A stretch of DNA of 64,000 nt from CAUZWH01 sp965224275 (GTDB lineage Bacteria; Pseudomonadota; Alphaproteobacteria; SHVV01), in NCBI GenBank assembly GCA_965224275.1, contig CBDCYR010000001.1, positions 62,001 to 126,000 on the forward strand, written 5' to 3'. Position 1 is the stretch's first letter. Each line of letters starts with the position of its first letter. Shown here piece after piece: positions 31,907 to 41,137 of this stretch. The position numbers were made by a program, and so were the translations under genes. Below the pieces are notes generated by a model, which saw only the letters and a program-made list of their open reading frames with translations, had not been told where the DNA came from and did no database searches.

Positions 31907-34306
31907 ATGGCTGACGAGAAACCAGAAAAAAAACCTGATTCCGGCAACTGGCTGGGGCCGTTCATCAAGCCTTTGCGGCCCATTTTCCGCGAAGTTTTGG
32001 TGATGTCGCTTTTCGTCAACCTGCTTGCCCTCGCGGTTCCGATTTTCACGATGCAAGTCTACGACCGGGTTATTTTCAAGGCCGGCATGTCTACGTTGCA
32101 GGGGCTCGTCATTGGCATGGCCCTGGTCGTTGTGTTTGACAATGTGCTGCGTCAAGCACGCAGCAGAATCATGCAAAAGGCCGCGCTCAGGATTGACGTT
32201 TGGGTCGGCCGCAAGCTGGTTCGGAAACTGCTGGCGCTGCCTCTCGCGACCCTCGAGAGCAGGCCGAACGCACATTGGCAAGCCCTGTTTCGTGATACCG
32301 AGATGGTGCGCAACACGATCTCGGGGCCTACCACCTTACTCGTCGCCGATCTTCCCTTTGCAATAATGTTTCTAGCGTTGATTTTCGTAATCGCCAAACC
32401 GATCGTTTGGGTGCTGGCGATTATTCTACCCACGTTTGTGTTCCTCGCCTGGCGTTCTGCGAACAAGCTCAGCACCGTGAGCAACGTCGAGAAACAGACC
32501 GGCTTTGGGCGCGACGCATTGATCTCGGAGACCATCGCCGGACGTATGACCGTCAAGGCGCTATCGCTGGAAAATACCATTCAACCGATGTGGGAGGAAC
32601 GCCACGCCGAGACCATCGAGGAGTCGCTGGTGCGCGGCAAGTTGTCGGATCAATACGTTAATTTTGGCGCCGGCTTAACTCTCCTAAGTACGATCGCCCT
32701 AACAACTGTTGGCGCACTCGCCATCCTCGACCAACAGATGACGATGGGGTCTCTCATCGCCTCCAACATGCTGATGGGTCGAATACTCGGACCTTTCAAT
32801 CAGCTCGTCGGTTCGTGGCGCAATTACGCGCAATTCAAACAAGCGGTCGGTCGGCTTGGAGAGATGTTTCAGCTCACTGAGGACCGCACCGAATCAGCAA
32901 TTCACCTAGATCTACCGCGCGGCGAAATGCGCGTCGAGCAGGTCACGTTCCGCTACGGCGATGAACCCAGTCCGGTAATCGACAACATGCGGCTGGAGAT
33001 CAAACCAGGCAATATGGTCGCGGTGATGGGATCCAACGGTAGCGGCAAAACGACGCTCATCAAGCTGCTCCAAGGGCTCTATCAGCCGAGCGACGGACGC
33101 ATCCTGCTCGACAATGCCGATATATCCCAGTTCTCGCGCCACGACCTGTCCACGTGGATCGGTTACGTGCCGCAGGAAGTTTTCCTGTTCACCGGATCGA
33201 TCCGCGAAAACATTGCCAAACCGATGCCCGAGGCCACTGATCAACAGGTGGTGGAGGCCGCCCAAGCCTCAGGGCTCCACGACCGAATAATCGATATGCC
33301 GGAGGGCTATGCCACCGATATTGGCGAAGCTGGGCGACGCTTGCCCGGCGGTCTGCGGCAGCGGATCGCAATTGCCCGTGCGTTCCTTAACCAACCACCA
33401 GTGATGATCCTTGATGAGCCGAGCGCAAATCTTGATCGTGAAGGAGAGGCGGAACTCGCAGAGTCATTAAGGGCTTACGCCGACGGCGGCAAAACGGTTG
33501 TGGTGGTAACCCATAGCGGCGGAATGCTGTCGGCCTGCGACCAGGTTCTAATTTTGCAGAAGGGCCGGCTGGTCCGGGCCGGACGACCCGAGGATATTTT
33601 GCCGCAAATGTTAGGGGCCAACGCACGGCAGACGAAAGCGCCGACCCGGCCGCAACAGCCGGCCGAGCAAACCGCACCTGACGCGCCCGCCGAAGCATCG
33701 ATCGAGGCGAGCGCAGCAAAACCACGCCCGTTACCAATACCGCAAGGTGCGCGACAGTCCCAACCAACACCAACGCAAACTTTGCCGCCGCCGCAGCAAC
33801 AACCGGAAACACCGCCAGCGCCGCAGCCCGCCGTCAATTCCGCTCCGCAACAACCGCCGCCGATTCCTGCGGTCGCCGGCGTAGCGGCGCCACCAATAGC
33901 GCCACCGGCACCGGTCATATCAAATGGGGTTTCCGATCAGCTGGGACTTCCCCGCGCCGTTTCTCTAGATGGGGGACCCCCACCCCAACCAAGTGGGGTT
34001 CCGCCAAAGGCGGCGCTGGAATCGTCGATGGGCGAGCCGCCGGCAAGAGCCCGCCCCGTGCCCCACCTTCGTGCTGTCGAATCGACAAGCGACACCGCCG
34101 AAGCGCACCCCGAATTGGGGCAACCACGCGCGGTCTACACCCAGGCTCAGACCGATCCGGTCAGCCCTGAGAGCGCCGCCGAACACACGGGCACACCGGA
34201 ACCCGAGCCCGACGACAGCCACGATCCGACCCAGCCACTGCCAATGCAAACATCGAGCGCAGTTTCAGACCCGACAACGACAGGGAGTGGGCGCGAGCGC
34301 GTCTAG
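31907..34306 (+). CDS. Type I secretion ABC transporter (permease-ATPase) with proline-rich tail
   Basis: The 799-residue protein has an N-terminal membrane domain (about 30-300) and an ATPase domain with Walker A GSNGSGKTT near 376, Walker B VMILDEPSANLD near 500 and a variant signature LPGGLRQRIAIARA instead of LSGGQ. Both halves are fused, as in HlyB/LapB/PrtD exporters, but no C39 peptidase-like N-terminal domain is evident. Residues of about 570-799 form a low-complexity tail rich in Pro, Ala and Gln, which is unusual for the family. It is followed 8 bp later by the HlyD-type adaptor gene. The likely cargo is a surface or secreted protein; the nearby FecR-domain protein has its own Sec signal, so it is not an obvious client. 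Confidence 0.92.
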   Translation: MADEKPEKKPDSGNWLGPFIKPLRPIFREVLVMSLFVNLLALAVPIFTMQVYDRVIFKAGMSTLQGLVIGMALVVVFDNVLRQARSRIMQKAALRIDVWVGRKLVRKLLALPLATLESRPNAHWQALFRDTEMVRNTISGPTTLLVADLPFAIMFLALIFVIAKPIVWVLAIILPTFVFLAWRSANKLSTVSNVEKQTGFGRDALISETIAGRMTVKALSLENTIQPMWEERHAETIEESLVRGKLSDQYVNFGAGLTLLSTIALTTVGALAILDQQMTMGSLIASNMLMGRILGPFNQLVGSWRNYAQFKQAVGRLGEMFQLTEDRTESAIHLDLPRGEMRVEQVTFRYGDEPSPVIDNMRLEIKPGNMVAVMGSNGSGKTTLIKLLQGLYQPSDGRILLDNADISQFSRHDLSTWIGYVPQEVFLFTGSIRENIAKPMPEATDQQVVEAAQASGLHDRIIDMPEGYATDIGEAGRRLPGGLRQRIAIARAFLNQPPVMILDEPSANLDREGEAELAESLRAYADGGKTVVVVTHSGGMLSACDQVLILQKGRLVRAGRPEDILPQMLGANARQTKAPTRPQQPAEQTAPDAPAEASIEASAAKPRPLPIPQGARQSQPTPTQTLPPPQQQPETPPAPQPAVNSAPQQPPPIPAVAGVAAPPIAPPAPVISNGVSDQLGLPRAVSLDGGPPPQPSGVPPKAALESSMGEPPARARPVPHLRAVESTSDTAEAHPELGQPRAVYTQAQTDPVSPESAAEHTGTPEPEPDDSHDPTQPLPMQTSSAVSDPTTTGSGRERV

Positions 34307-34314
34307 TCAAAACG

Positions 34315-35604
34315 ATGAGCCGCCTTGACGAAATCATCGATAGCCATCCCATTCCCAGCATGCGTCCGCTCGCCTGGGCCATCATGTTTGTGCTCACAAT
34401 CACCGCTGCATGGGCGTTTTCCGCAAAACTTGAAGAGGTTTCATCGGCCAGTGGCGAGGTCGTTCCGGTCGGGCAGGTAAAGGTAATCCAGCACCTCGAA
34501 GGCGGCATTATTCAGGAACTTTTCGTCAGCGAAGGGAGCCGAGTTGACGAGGGTGATTCACTGGCGCAACTGGGACTCGCAGCAAGCTCGGTGAACAAAG
34601 AAGAGCTCGAAGTTCGGTTAGATGGTTTGCTCCTGAAGCTGGCGCGGCTCGATGCCGAGGCGCGTGGCAAGAAACTCTCTTTTCCACCCGATGTAGCTGA
34701 GCGCCGACCCCAGTTCCTTCGTACCGAGGACGCGGCTTTCCAGGCGCGCCTCAACGAGCTGAATAGCCTGGTCTCTACTCAGCGTCAGGCGGTCAACCAA
34801 CGGGCGCTGGAGATCAAGGAACTCCAAGCCAAGCTCGCGGCGCTTCAGCAAGACCTTGGTCTGGCTAGAAAGAATTTTAAAATCTCCAAGGATCTGCTTG
34901 ATCAGCAACTGACCACGCGGGTTGATCATTTAAAACTGGAACGCGAGCTTGGTGCATTGGACGGTGAGATCGCTGCGACGAAGCTCGGTATCGATCGCGC
35001 TCGCGCGGCGCAGTCGGAGGCACGCGGGCGCCAGCGCGAGGAAACGCTGCGGTTCCGGCGAGCGGCTCTGGAGGAGTACAGCGGAACAGAACAATCGATC
35101 GCGCGTTCACGCGAACAACTTCAAAAAGCATCAGAGCAGGCCCAGCGAACAACCATCCGCAGTCCGATCAAGGGCATCGTTAAAAACTTGAAATACAACA
35201 CGATCGGCGGCGTCGTTAAGGCCGGTGAGCCAATCATGGAGATCGTGCCGACCGGAACCGCCGTTGTCATCGAAGCGAAGCTAAACCCGATCGACCGCGG
35301 CTATGTCGAGGAAGGTCAGGAGGCGGTCGTCAAAATCTCGACATATGATTTCGTCCGCTATGGCGGCCTCGATGGCCGCGTATCGCTCATCGCCCCCGAT
35401 TCATCGACCGACGAGGATGGCAGTCCCTATTTTCGCGTGGTGATCGAGACAGACAAGAACTACCTCGGCGATGCCCAAGGCGAGCTGCCGATTACACCTG
35501 GTATGGAAGCGATCGTCGATATTCGGACCGGTCGCAAATCGGTGATCGATTACCTGATCAAGCCGGTGCTCAAGCTCAAGCACGAGGCGTTTCGCGAGCG
35601 CTAG
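34315..35604 (+). CDS. HlyD-family membrane fusion protein of type I secretion
   Basis: A 429-residue periplasmic adaptor with one N-terminal membrane segment (MRPLAWAIMFVLTITAAWAF), a lipoyl-like half motif (GEVVPVGQVKVIQHLEGGII), and a long coiled coil (about 110-270). The second lipoyl half (TTIRSPIKGIVKNL) and a C-terminal beta-barrel domain follow. It links the ABC exporter to an outer-membrane TolC-like channel, which is not encoded in the window. The GxV-x-HLEGGI block is the hallmark of the HlyD/LapC group. Confidence 0.93.
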   Translation: MSRLDEIIDSHPIPSMRPLAWAIMFVLTITAAWAFSAKLEEVSSASGEVVPVGQVKVIQHLEGGIIQELFVSEGSRVDEGDSLAQLGLAASSVNKEELEVRLDGLLLKLARLDAEARGKKLSFPPDVAERRPQFLRTEDAAFQARLNELNSLVSTQRQAVNQRALEIKELQAKLAALQQDLGLARKNFKISKDLLDQQLTTRVDHLKLERELGALDGEIAATKLGIDRARAAQSEARGRQREETLRFRRAALEEYSGTEQSIARSREQLQKASEQAQRTTIRSPIKGIVKNLKYNTIGGVVKAGEPIMEIVPTGTAVVIEAKLNPIDRGYVEEGQEAVVKISTYDFVRYGGLDGRVSLIAPDSSTDEDGSPYFRVVIETDKNYLGDAQGELPITPGMEAIVDIRTGRKSVIDYLIKPVLKLKHEAFRER

Positions 35605-35629
35605 GTGTGGTGTCTCTCGCTAGCGAAAC

Positions 35630-36493
35630 CTACTTGCTGGTCGCGACGTAGACGCCATCCCAATCCGACGCCGGCGGATCGGCGATGTATTCGTCGAGCC
35701 GTTCGTCGTAGAGATCGTAAAGCACACCCAAATCGTACGTCTCGATGGCGCGGCATTCCTTGAGCAGTTCTTTTGCGCGCGCCCATTCCTGGCCGCGATA
35801 GCTATCGATCATTTCGACGTGCTTGGCCTGAAATGCCTGATAGTCAGGATCGCCCAGCACCTCGATGGCACCGAGTAAGGTAAAGATTCGAACGGCCTCT
35901 ACCTTGCCTTTCACCGCGATCAGGTCGAGTTCGATGAAGGCGAAATCGTCGGGCACCAGGTTGACGGTTTCGCCGCCGACCACGATGCCAACGCCATAGT
36001 TTTTGGACTGGCCCTCGAGTCGCGCAGAAAGGTTTACCGCATCGCCGAGAACCGAATAGTCGAACCTCTGGTCGGAGCCCATGTTGCCAACGACGACATC
36101 GCCTGAATTGACTCCGATACCCACGTTAAGCGGGAAATATTTGCGACCTTCCTCCTCAGCCTCGCGGCGAACGTCATCGTTAATACCCTCAAGCGCCGCA
36201 AACATCGCCAGCGCCGAATCGCACCCATGTTTGGCGTGGTCTTCATCTTCCATCGGTGCATTCCAAAACGCCATAATGCAGTCGCCCATATACTTATCGA
36301 TCGTTCCTTTGCGCTGCATAATCATGTCGGTCATCGGCGTGAGGAAGCGATTAATGAGCTTCGTGAGGCCTTGTGGGTCCTCCTTGAACTGTTCCGAGAT
36401 TGTCGTGAAACCTCGGATGTCGCTAAACATGATCGTCATCTCTTTCATCTCGCCGCTGAGTTGGAGTCGATCGGTGTCTGACGTCAGGGCCTA
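35630..36493 (-). pseudogene. Adenylate/guanylate cyclase, N-terminally truncated by IS3
   Basis: The frame encodes a class III cyclase catalytic domain: EMTIMFSDIRGFTTISE with the first metal Asp, DKYMGDCIMAFWNAP, GIGVNSGDVVVGNMGS and YSVLGDAVNLSARLE. A C-terminal extension of about 90 residues follows. Codons remain open up to the IS3 boundary at 36493 (SDTDRLQLSGE precedes the first internal Met), so the N-terminal sensor part is missing. The family usually carries a CHASE2 or other membrane sensor there. The isolated catalytic domain could still be made from ATG 36448, but has lost its regulation. It converges with the HlyD gene. Confidence 0.85.
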
Positions 36494-36561
36494 TGGGACG
36501 AACTGAGGTAATTTCATAACGGAGGATTTCTGGTTCATCGTCGTGAGCGAAGGGAACGAAG

Positions 36562-36936
36562 ATGAGACAGAAATCGATGAGTTCGAGAGATGCCGCGGAG
36601 CGGACGGTGCGGGATATTCGCCGCAAGACCCGCAAGCAATATTCGGCCGAAGAGAAGATCCGGATCGTACTGTCGGGTCTGCGTGGCGAGGACAGCATCG
36701 CTGAGCTGTGCCGCCGGGAAGGGATCGCCGAGAGCCTGTATTACAGCTGGTCGAAGGAGTTCCTTGAAGCTGGCAAGAAACGGCTTTCTGGCGATACCGC
36801 ACGCCAGGCATCCTCGGGTGAGGTCAAGGACCTGCGCCACGAGATGCGCGACCTCAAGGAGGCGCTTGCTGAACAGGTGCTGGAGAACCGGCTGCTGAAA
36901 AAAAGCATGACCGGGGCTGGGGGAGACAACGAATGA
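36562..36936 (+). CDS. IS3-family OrfA (helix-turn-helix transposase subunit)
   Basis: A 124-residue protein with the transposase_8/HTH segment KQYSAEEKIRIVLSGLRGED and a C-terminal leucine-rich coiled coil (LRHEMRDLKEALAEQVLEN). It binds the element ends. Its TGA overlaps the ATG of OrfB (ATGA), so OrfB can be made by translational coupling or by -1 frameshifting, as is usual in IS3 elements. Confidence 0.92.
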   Translation: MRQKSMSSRDAAERTVRDIRRKTRKQYSAEEKIRIVLSGLRGEDSIAELCRREGIAESLYYSWSKEFLEAGKKRLSGDTARQASSGEVKDLRHEMRDLKEALAEQVLENRLLKKSMTGAGGDNE

Positions 36937-37913
36937 GGTATCCCCCCTCCGAGAAGCTGGAGATCATCCGCCTGGTCGAACGCTCCCATCTACCGGTCCG
37001 GCGCACCTTGGACAAGCTGGGTATTCCGACGACCACTTTCTATCGCTGGTACGATCGCTATCGGGCCTTTGACGAGGCCGGTCTTGAAGACCGCAATTGC
37101 GGGCCCGGCCGGGTGTGGAACCGTATCCCGGACGATATCCGCGGCCAGATCGTAGAGCTGGCCCTGGATGAGCCGGAGCTGTCGCCACGGGAACTGGCAG
37201 TAACCTTCACCGACACCAAGGGCTACTTTGTCTCGGAAGCGTCCGTCTACCGCCTGCTCAAGGCTCACGACCTGATCACCAGCCCAGCCTTCGCCGTCAT
37301 CAAGGCAGCCGATGAGTTCCACGACAAGACCACAGCGCCCAACCAGCTGTGGCAGACCGACTTCACCTACTTCAAGGTCATCGGATGGGGCTGGTTCTAT
37401 CTGTCAACAATCCTCGACGACTTCTCGCGCTACATCATCGCCTGGAAGCTGTGCACCACCATGCGGGCTGAAGACGTGACCGACACGCTCACGCTAGCCC
37501 TGCAGGCATCGGGCTGCGGCAAGGCTGAGGTCGTTCACAAACCCCGTCTGCTCAGCGACAACGGCTCGTCCTACATCGCAGGCGATCTTGCCGTCTGGCT
37601 CAAGCGTCAGGGTATGGATCACGTCCGCGGTGCACCAAACCATCCCCAGACCCAGGGCAAGATCGAGCGTTGGCATCAGACCCTGAAGAACTGTGTCTTA
37701 CTGGAGAACTACTATCTGCTGGGCGACCTCGAGGCCGGCGTCGGCGCTTTCGTCGAGCACTACAACCACCGCCGCTACCACGAAAGCCTCGGCAATCTAA
37801 CGCCGGCTGACGTCTACTTCGGCCAGCACCACGCCATCATCAAGAGAAGGAGAAAGATCAAAGAACTGACCATCCAAAAACGCCGCTTGGCCCATCAGAA
37901 GCAAGCGGCATAA
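36933..37913 (+). CDS. IS3-family OrfB (integrase-core transposase)
   Basis: A 326-residue protein with a helix-turn-helix N-terminus and an rve integrase core. The DDE residues are in WQTDFTYFKV (D), LLSDNGSSYIA (D) and GKIERWHQTLKN (E). A basic C-terminus (IKRRRKIKELTIQKRRLAHQ) follows. The frame is intact, so the element may still be active. Confidence 0.94.
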   Translation: MRYPPSEKLEIIRLVERSHLPVRRTLDKLGIPTTTFYRWYDRYRAFDEAGLEDRNCGPGRVWNRIPDDIRGQIVELALDEPELSPRELAVTFTDTKGYFVSEASVYRLLKAHDLITSPAFAVIKAADEFHDKTTAPNQLWQTDFTYFKVIGWGWFYLSTILDDFSRYIIAWKLCTTMRAEDVTDTLTLALQASGCGKAEVVHKPRLLSDNGSSYIAGDLAVWLKRQGMDHVRGAPNHPQTQGKIERWHQTLKNCVLLENYYLLGDLEAGVGAFVEHYNHRRYHESLGNLTPADVYFGQHHAIIKRRRKIKELTIQKRRLAHQKQAA

Positions 37914-38256
37914 CATCAACCAGGATGAGCCAGAGCCTCCTTTAGAAAACCGCCGCTGTTGTCCCATTCATTTTGACGACGGACACCCCCGACCAACTTA
38001 AAGAGCAGACGCTCGAACGACTTGTCGATCAGCTACTCGCGCTCGCGGGTCGGCAACCGGTGTTGCATATTTTTGAAGATGCGCATTGGGCGGATCCTTC
38101 CACCCTCGAGGCCCTAGAGCAGCTGATAGATCGCGCGCAAGCTGCGCGGGTGTTAACGATTATCACATGTCGGCCCGAGTTCGAGCCGCCGTGGCACCGC
38201 CATACTCATCTCACTTCGCTCAGCCTTAACCGGCTCAGTCACACCCAGTCCAGGAC

Positions 38257-39650
38257 GGCTGTGTCTCGAAAGTGGTGGAAATTTGAGGATGGCGTAATCT
38301 CCGGGTGACAAGACAACCACCCAACCGGCGGCTAGCACCGCCAAGGAGATCACGCCATGAAGAACACTACCGAGACTTCTGCGCTTTCGCTACTGGCCAA
38401 TGACGCCGGCTATGATCCGCTCGAGGACCGGCTGCGGGAGAACATCAGATCCACGATCGAGGCCGTTTTTGAGGAGGAACTTGCGCAGTTTCTCGGGCGC
38501 TGCCGATACGGTCGAGAGGACGCGCTTCGGCAAGGGTATCGGAACGGGCACCGGGAGCGGCAACTGACGGGGACATTCGGGACCGAGAGGGTGAGCGTGC
38601 CGCGTGCACGGATCGTTGAGGAAGACGGTCGGGCGTCGGAATGGCGTTCGCGGGCGCTGCCGCGCTACCAGCGGCTGACCAGAAAGGCCGAGGCGCTGAT
38701 CGCTTCGGTGTATCTGTCCGGAACCAACACGCGGCGGGTGAAACGCGCGCTGTTCGGGCTCTTCGGGGGTGCTGTGAGCAAGGACGTTGTGAGCCGGGCG
38801 TGGCGCAAGGTGAAGGTCGATTGGGACGCCTGGTGCAGCCGTGGCCTCGCGGATGAGGATATCGTTCGGCTGATCCTTGACGGCACTGTGATCAAGACCC
38901 GACTGGATCGCAAGGCCACCAACATCTCGGTTCTCGCGGCTATAGGGGTGCGCCGGGATGGCCAGAAGGTCTTGCTTTCGATCGGGAATATGGGCGGAGA
39001 AAGCCAGGCGGCGTGGCGCCAGTTCCTCGACGACCTTGATGCGCGTGGACTGAAACGGCCCGGGTTTGTCATCGTCGATGGCGCGCCGGGACTGGAGGCG
39101 GCTCTGTCGGCGCTTTGGGGCGATGACCTTCCCGTTCAACGCTGCACCGTGCACAAGCACCGCAACCTTCTGGGTCATGCTCCCAAACACATGCATGACG
39201 AGCTGAGCGAAGATTACCGCGATATGATCTATGCCGACACTGCCTCCGAGGTGGAAACCCGCCGCAAGGCGTTTGTCCGCAAGTGGCGGCTGAAATGCAG
39301 GGCCGTCGCGGACAGCCTCGCAGAAGCGGGCGACAAGCTCTTTACCTTCACGCGCCTGTCCAAGAGCCAATGGAAATCAGCCCGAACGACCAACGCCATT
39401 GAGCGTCTCAACGAGGAGTTCAAGCGCCGGATCAAAACACAGACCGTGCTGCCGTGTCCCGAAACAGTGCCGATGCTCCTCTGGGCGCTCCTCGCTTGCG
39501 GCCAAATCCAGATGCGCAAAGTCGATGGATGGGAAACCCTCGATCAGCTAATCGCCGACGAAACCCTTGACCGCGCGGCCTGACCGCCGCAAAACTCAAC
39601 CCGCTCGGAGAGGCGCCAAAACCAATTTCCACCACTTTCGAGACACAACC
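38257..39650 (+). mobile_element. IS256-family insertion sequence, complete (1394 bp)
   Basis: The ends are GGCTGTGTCTCGAAAGTGG at the left and its counterpart GGTTGTGTCTCGAAAGTGG (reverse complement) at the right, with one mismatch over more than 20 bp. The target duplication is TCCAGGAC at 38249-38256 and 39651-39658. The 8-bp duplication is typical of IS256. It lies within an ATPase gene fragment, and its last 450 bp recur at 55893-56342. Confidence 0.95.
38357..39583 (+). CDS. IS256-family transposase
   Basis: A 408-residue mutator-type transposase with the characteristic N-terminal QGYRNGHRERQLTGTFG. The catalytic blocks are LILDGTVIKTRLD (D), FVIVDGAPGLEAAL (D) and TTNAIERLNEEFKRR (E); the C/H segment is VQRCTVHKHRNL. 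The frame is complete, so the element may be mobile. Confidence 0.95.
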   Translation: MKNTTETSALSLLANDAGYDPLEDRLRENIRSTIEAVFEEELAQFLGRCRYGREDALRQGYRNGHRERQLTGTFGTERVSVPRARIVEEDGRASEWRSRALPRYQRLTRKAEALIASVYLSGTNTRRVKRALFGLFGGAVSKDVVSRAWRKVKVDWDAWCSRGLADEDIVRLILDGTVIKTRLDRKATNISVLAAIGVRRDGQKVLLSIGNMGGESQAAWRQFLDDLDARGLKRPGFVIVDGAPGLEAALSALWGDDLPVQRCTVHKHRNLLGHAPKHMHDELSEDYRDMIYADTASEVETRRKAFVRKWRLKCRAVADSLAEAGDKLFTFTRLSKSQWKSARTTNAIERLNEEFKRRIKTQTVLPCPETVPMLLWALLACGQIQMRKVDGWETLDQLIADETLDRAA

Positions 39651-39910
39651 TCCAGGACGATGGTGGAGAGCGTGACGGTTGGCAAAGGAGTGCCTCCAGA
39701 GGTTGTCAGCGAGGTCGTCGCCAAAACCGATGGTATTCCGCTGTTCGTGGAGGAGTTGACAAAGTCGGTGCTAGAGTCGGAGCTGCTGGAAAATACCGGC
39801 CTAGGTTCTGAGCGGTTCCGGTCCAGCCCATCGCTTGAGATCCCGACGACCTTGCAGGATTCGTTGATGGCGCGCCTCGACCGCCTGGAAGAGGTTAAGG
39901 AGATTGCTCA

Positions 39911-40842
39911 GAGTCCGACTCGAAACTCTATGTTTGATAACAGTACCTTGCGAGCCGCCTTGTGAGGAGTCGGATGTTGGCGACAAGAATCCATGCCTGT
40001 GCGGAGGCGATTGATTTCTCCCAATCCTTGGCCAGTCGACGGCATCGGTTGAGCCAGGCGAAGGTCCTCTCGACGACCCATCGTCTGGGCAGGAGCTCGA
40101 AGCCCTGGGCGGTGTCTGAGCGCTTGATGATCTCGAGCTTCCAGCGGCCGATGTCCTCAAGGGCGCCCTCGAGTTTCGGTCCCGCGTAGGCGGCGTCGGC
40201 GAAGAGGTGACGCAGCCGGGGGAAGCGATGACGGATCGATTTGAGGACCTCGGGCGCGCCGTCGCGGTCCTGGATATCGGCTGCGTGCACGATCAGGCCG
40301 ACCAGCAGGCCGAGTGTATCGGTGACGATGTGACGCTTGCGGCCCTTGATCTTCTTGCCCGCGTCATAGCCCCGAACACCACCGCTTTCCGTGGTTTTCA
40401 CGCTCTGGCTGTCGATCACCCCGGCGCTCGGGCCGGCCTCGCGTCCTTCCAGCTCCCGGGCCGCCATGACCAGGTGATGGTTGATGCTCTCCAGCAGGCC
40501 GTTGGAGCGCCAGTCGTAGAAATAGCGCTGGACCGTGGAAGGCGGAGGGAAGTCGTTCGGCAACATCGCCCACTGGCAGCCCGTCGAGGCCATGTACATG
40601 ACCGCATCCATGACATGGCGCAGGTCCGTCGTCCTCGGCCGGCCGATCATCTTGCGCGGCGGCATGAGCGGCGCGATCAACGCCCACTCTCGATCCGTCA
40701 GGTCGCTTGCGTAGCGCCCGCCACGGCGCTCATAATTCGGGCGAGTGATTTCGGTCCACATGTTGTGCCTCCTCGTTTGCTTTGACACAACCGAGTAAGC
40801 CACAACCGACTGAAATCACTCAACTAGTTTCGGGTTGGCCTC
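39911..40842 (-). mobile_element. IS5-family insertion sequence, copy 2 (932 bp)
   Basis: Same element as at 11238-12169 but in the opposite orientation, with both inverted ends intact. The flanking triplets differ (TCA at 39908-39910, TTA at 40843-40845), unlike the other copies, so the two flanks were probably not one original target. The left flank is the ATPase gene, and the right flank does not continue it. Confidence 0.94.
39928..40761 (-). CDS. IS5-family transposase (copy 2)
   Basis: A 277-residue DDE transposase, essentially identical to that of copy 1. It has Met in place of Lys in the segment PPRKMIGRPR and His in ESINHHLVMA. The ATG at 40761 is preceded by GAGGAGG. All catalytic blocks are present. 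Confidence 0.94.
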   Translation of the reverse strand: MWTEITRPNYERRGGRYASDLTDREWALIAPLMPPRKMIGRPRTTDLRHVMDAVMYMASTGCQWAMLPNDFPPPSTVQRYFYDWRSNGLLESINHHLVMAARELEGREAGPSAGVIDSQSVKTTESGGVRGYDAGKKIKGRKRHIVTDTLGLLVGLIVHAADIQDRDGAPEVLKSIRHRFPRLRHLFADAAYAGPKLEGALEDIGRWKLEIIKRSDTAQGFELLPRRWVVERTFAWLNRCRRLAKDWEKSIASAQAWILVANIRLLTRRLARYCYQT

Positions 40843-41137
40843 TTAGGTCTGCAATTGGCTAGACCCGGTCGTTTCGGCTGGCACCGGAATACGTCAATTG
40901 CTGGGTGTAAACTTGCCGTTCGGTGTTGAAATGTCGGTTTAGGGGCCGAAACCCGCCGTCGATAGCGGGTGTCCAGCAAGGCAGATTTTGACCCATTGCG
41001 GTCATTTCGACGGGTGTCACGCTCTGGTGGGTTCGACTACCAGCATCTTAGCCAGGGCTAACCAGACATGGTTGCTAACTAGGAGCTCCGGCGAGGGGCT
41101 CTAAGTTGGATAAGGATAGATAAAGGGGTAAATTGTT
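40843..41137. other. No gene recognised downstream of IS5 copy 2
   Basis: This stretch begins at the right end of the IS and does not continue the ATPase gene. The frames are short and show no family motifs, so it is probably the relic of what was deleted plus the upstream region of the FecR gene. Confidence 0.4.

Larger units (their letters stand above)
36494..37966 (+). mobile_element. IS3-family insertion sequence (1473 bp)
   Basis: Bounded by short inverted ends TGGGAC...GTCCCA and containing two overlapping frames, OrfA and OrfB. The flanks do not show a target duplication (CTA at the left, TTC at the right), and they belong to two different broken genes on opposite strands. That is best explained by a deletion or rearrangement next to the element after insertion. 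Confidence 0.88.
37967..39910 (+). pseudogene. Fragment of an AAA-type ATPase gene of the cyclase/ATPase family, interrupted by IS256 and cut by IS3 and IS5
   Basis: Segments 37967-38256 and 39659-39910 encode one protein. The first has HIFEDAHWADPSTLEALEQL (Walker B-like) and VLTIITCRPEFEPPW; the second has VAKTDGIPLFVEELTKSVLE and SLEIPTTLQDSLMARLDRLE. These are standard blocks of the large regulators that combine a class III cyclase, an AAA ATPase and TPR repeats. Removing the IS256 element and one 8-bp duplication restores the frame as HTQSRTMVESVTVG. The Walker A part is lost at the IS3 end, and everything after VKEIAQ is lost at the IS5 end, so the gene cannot work. Confidence 0.88.

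Noticed and set aside
38390..39370. A 326-codon frame antisense to the IS256 transposase
   Set aside because: Shadow of a well-supported transposase gene; no start signal or family motif.
40207..40785. A 192-codon frame antisense to every IS5 transposase copy
   Set aside because: It is conserved only because the four IS5 copies are nearly identical. No ribosome site or known domain; a passenger protein cannot be supported.
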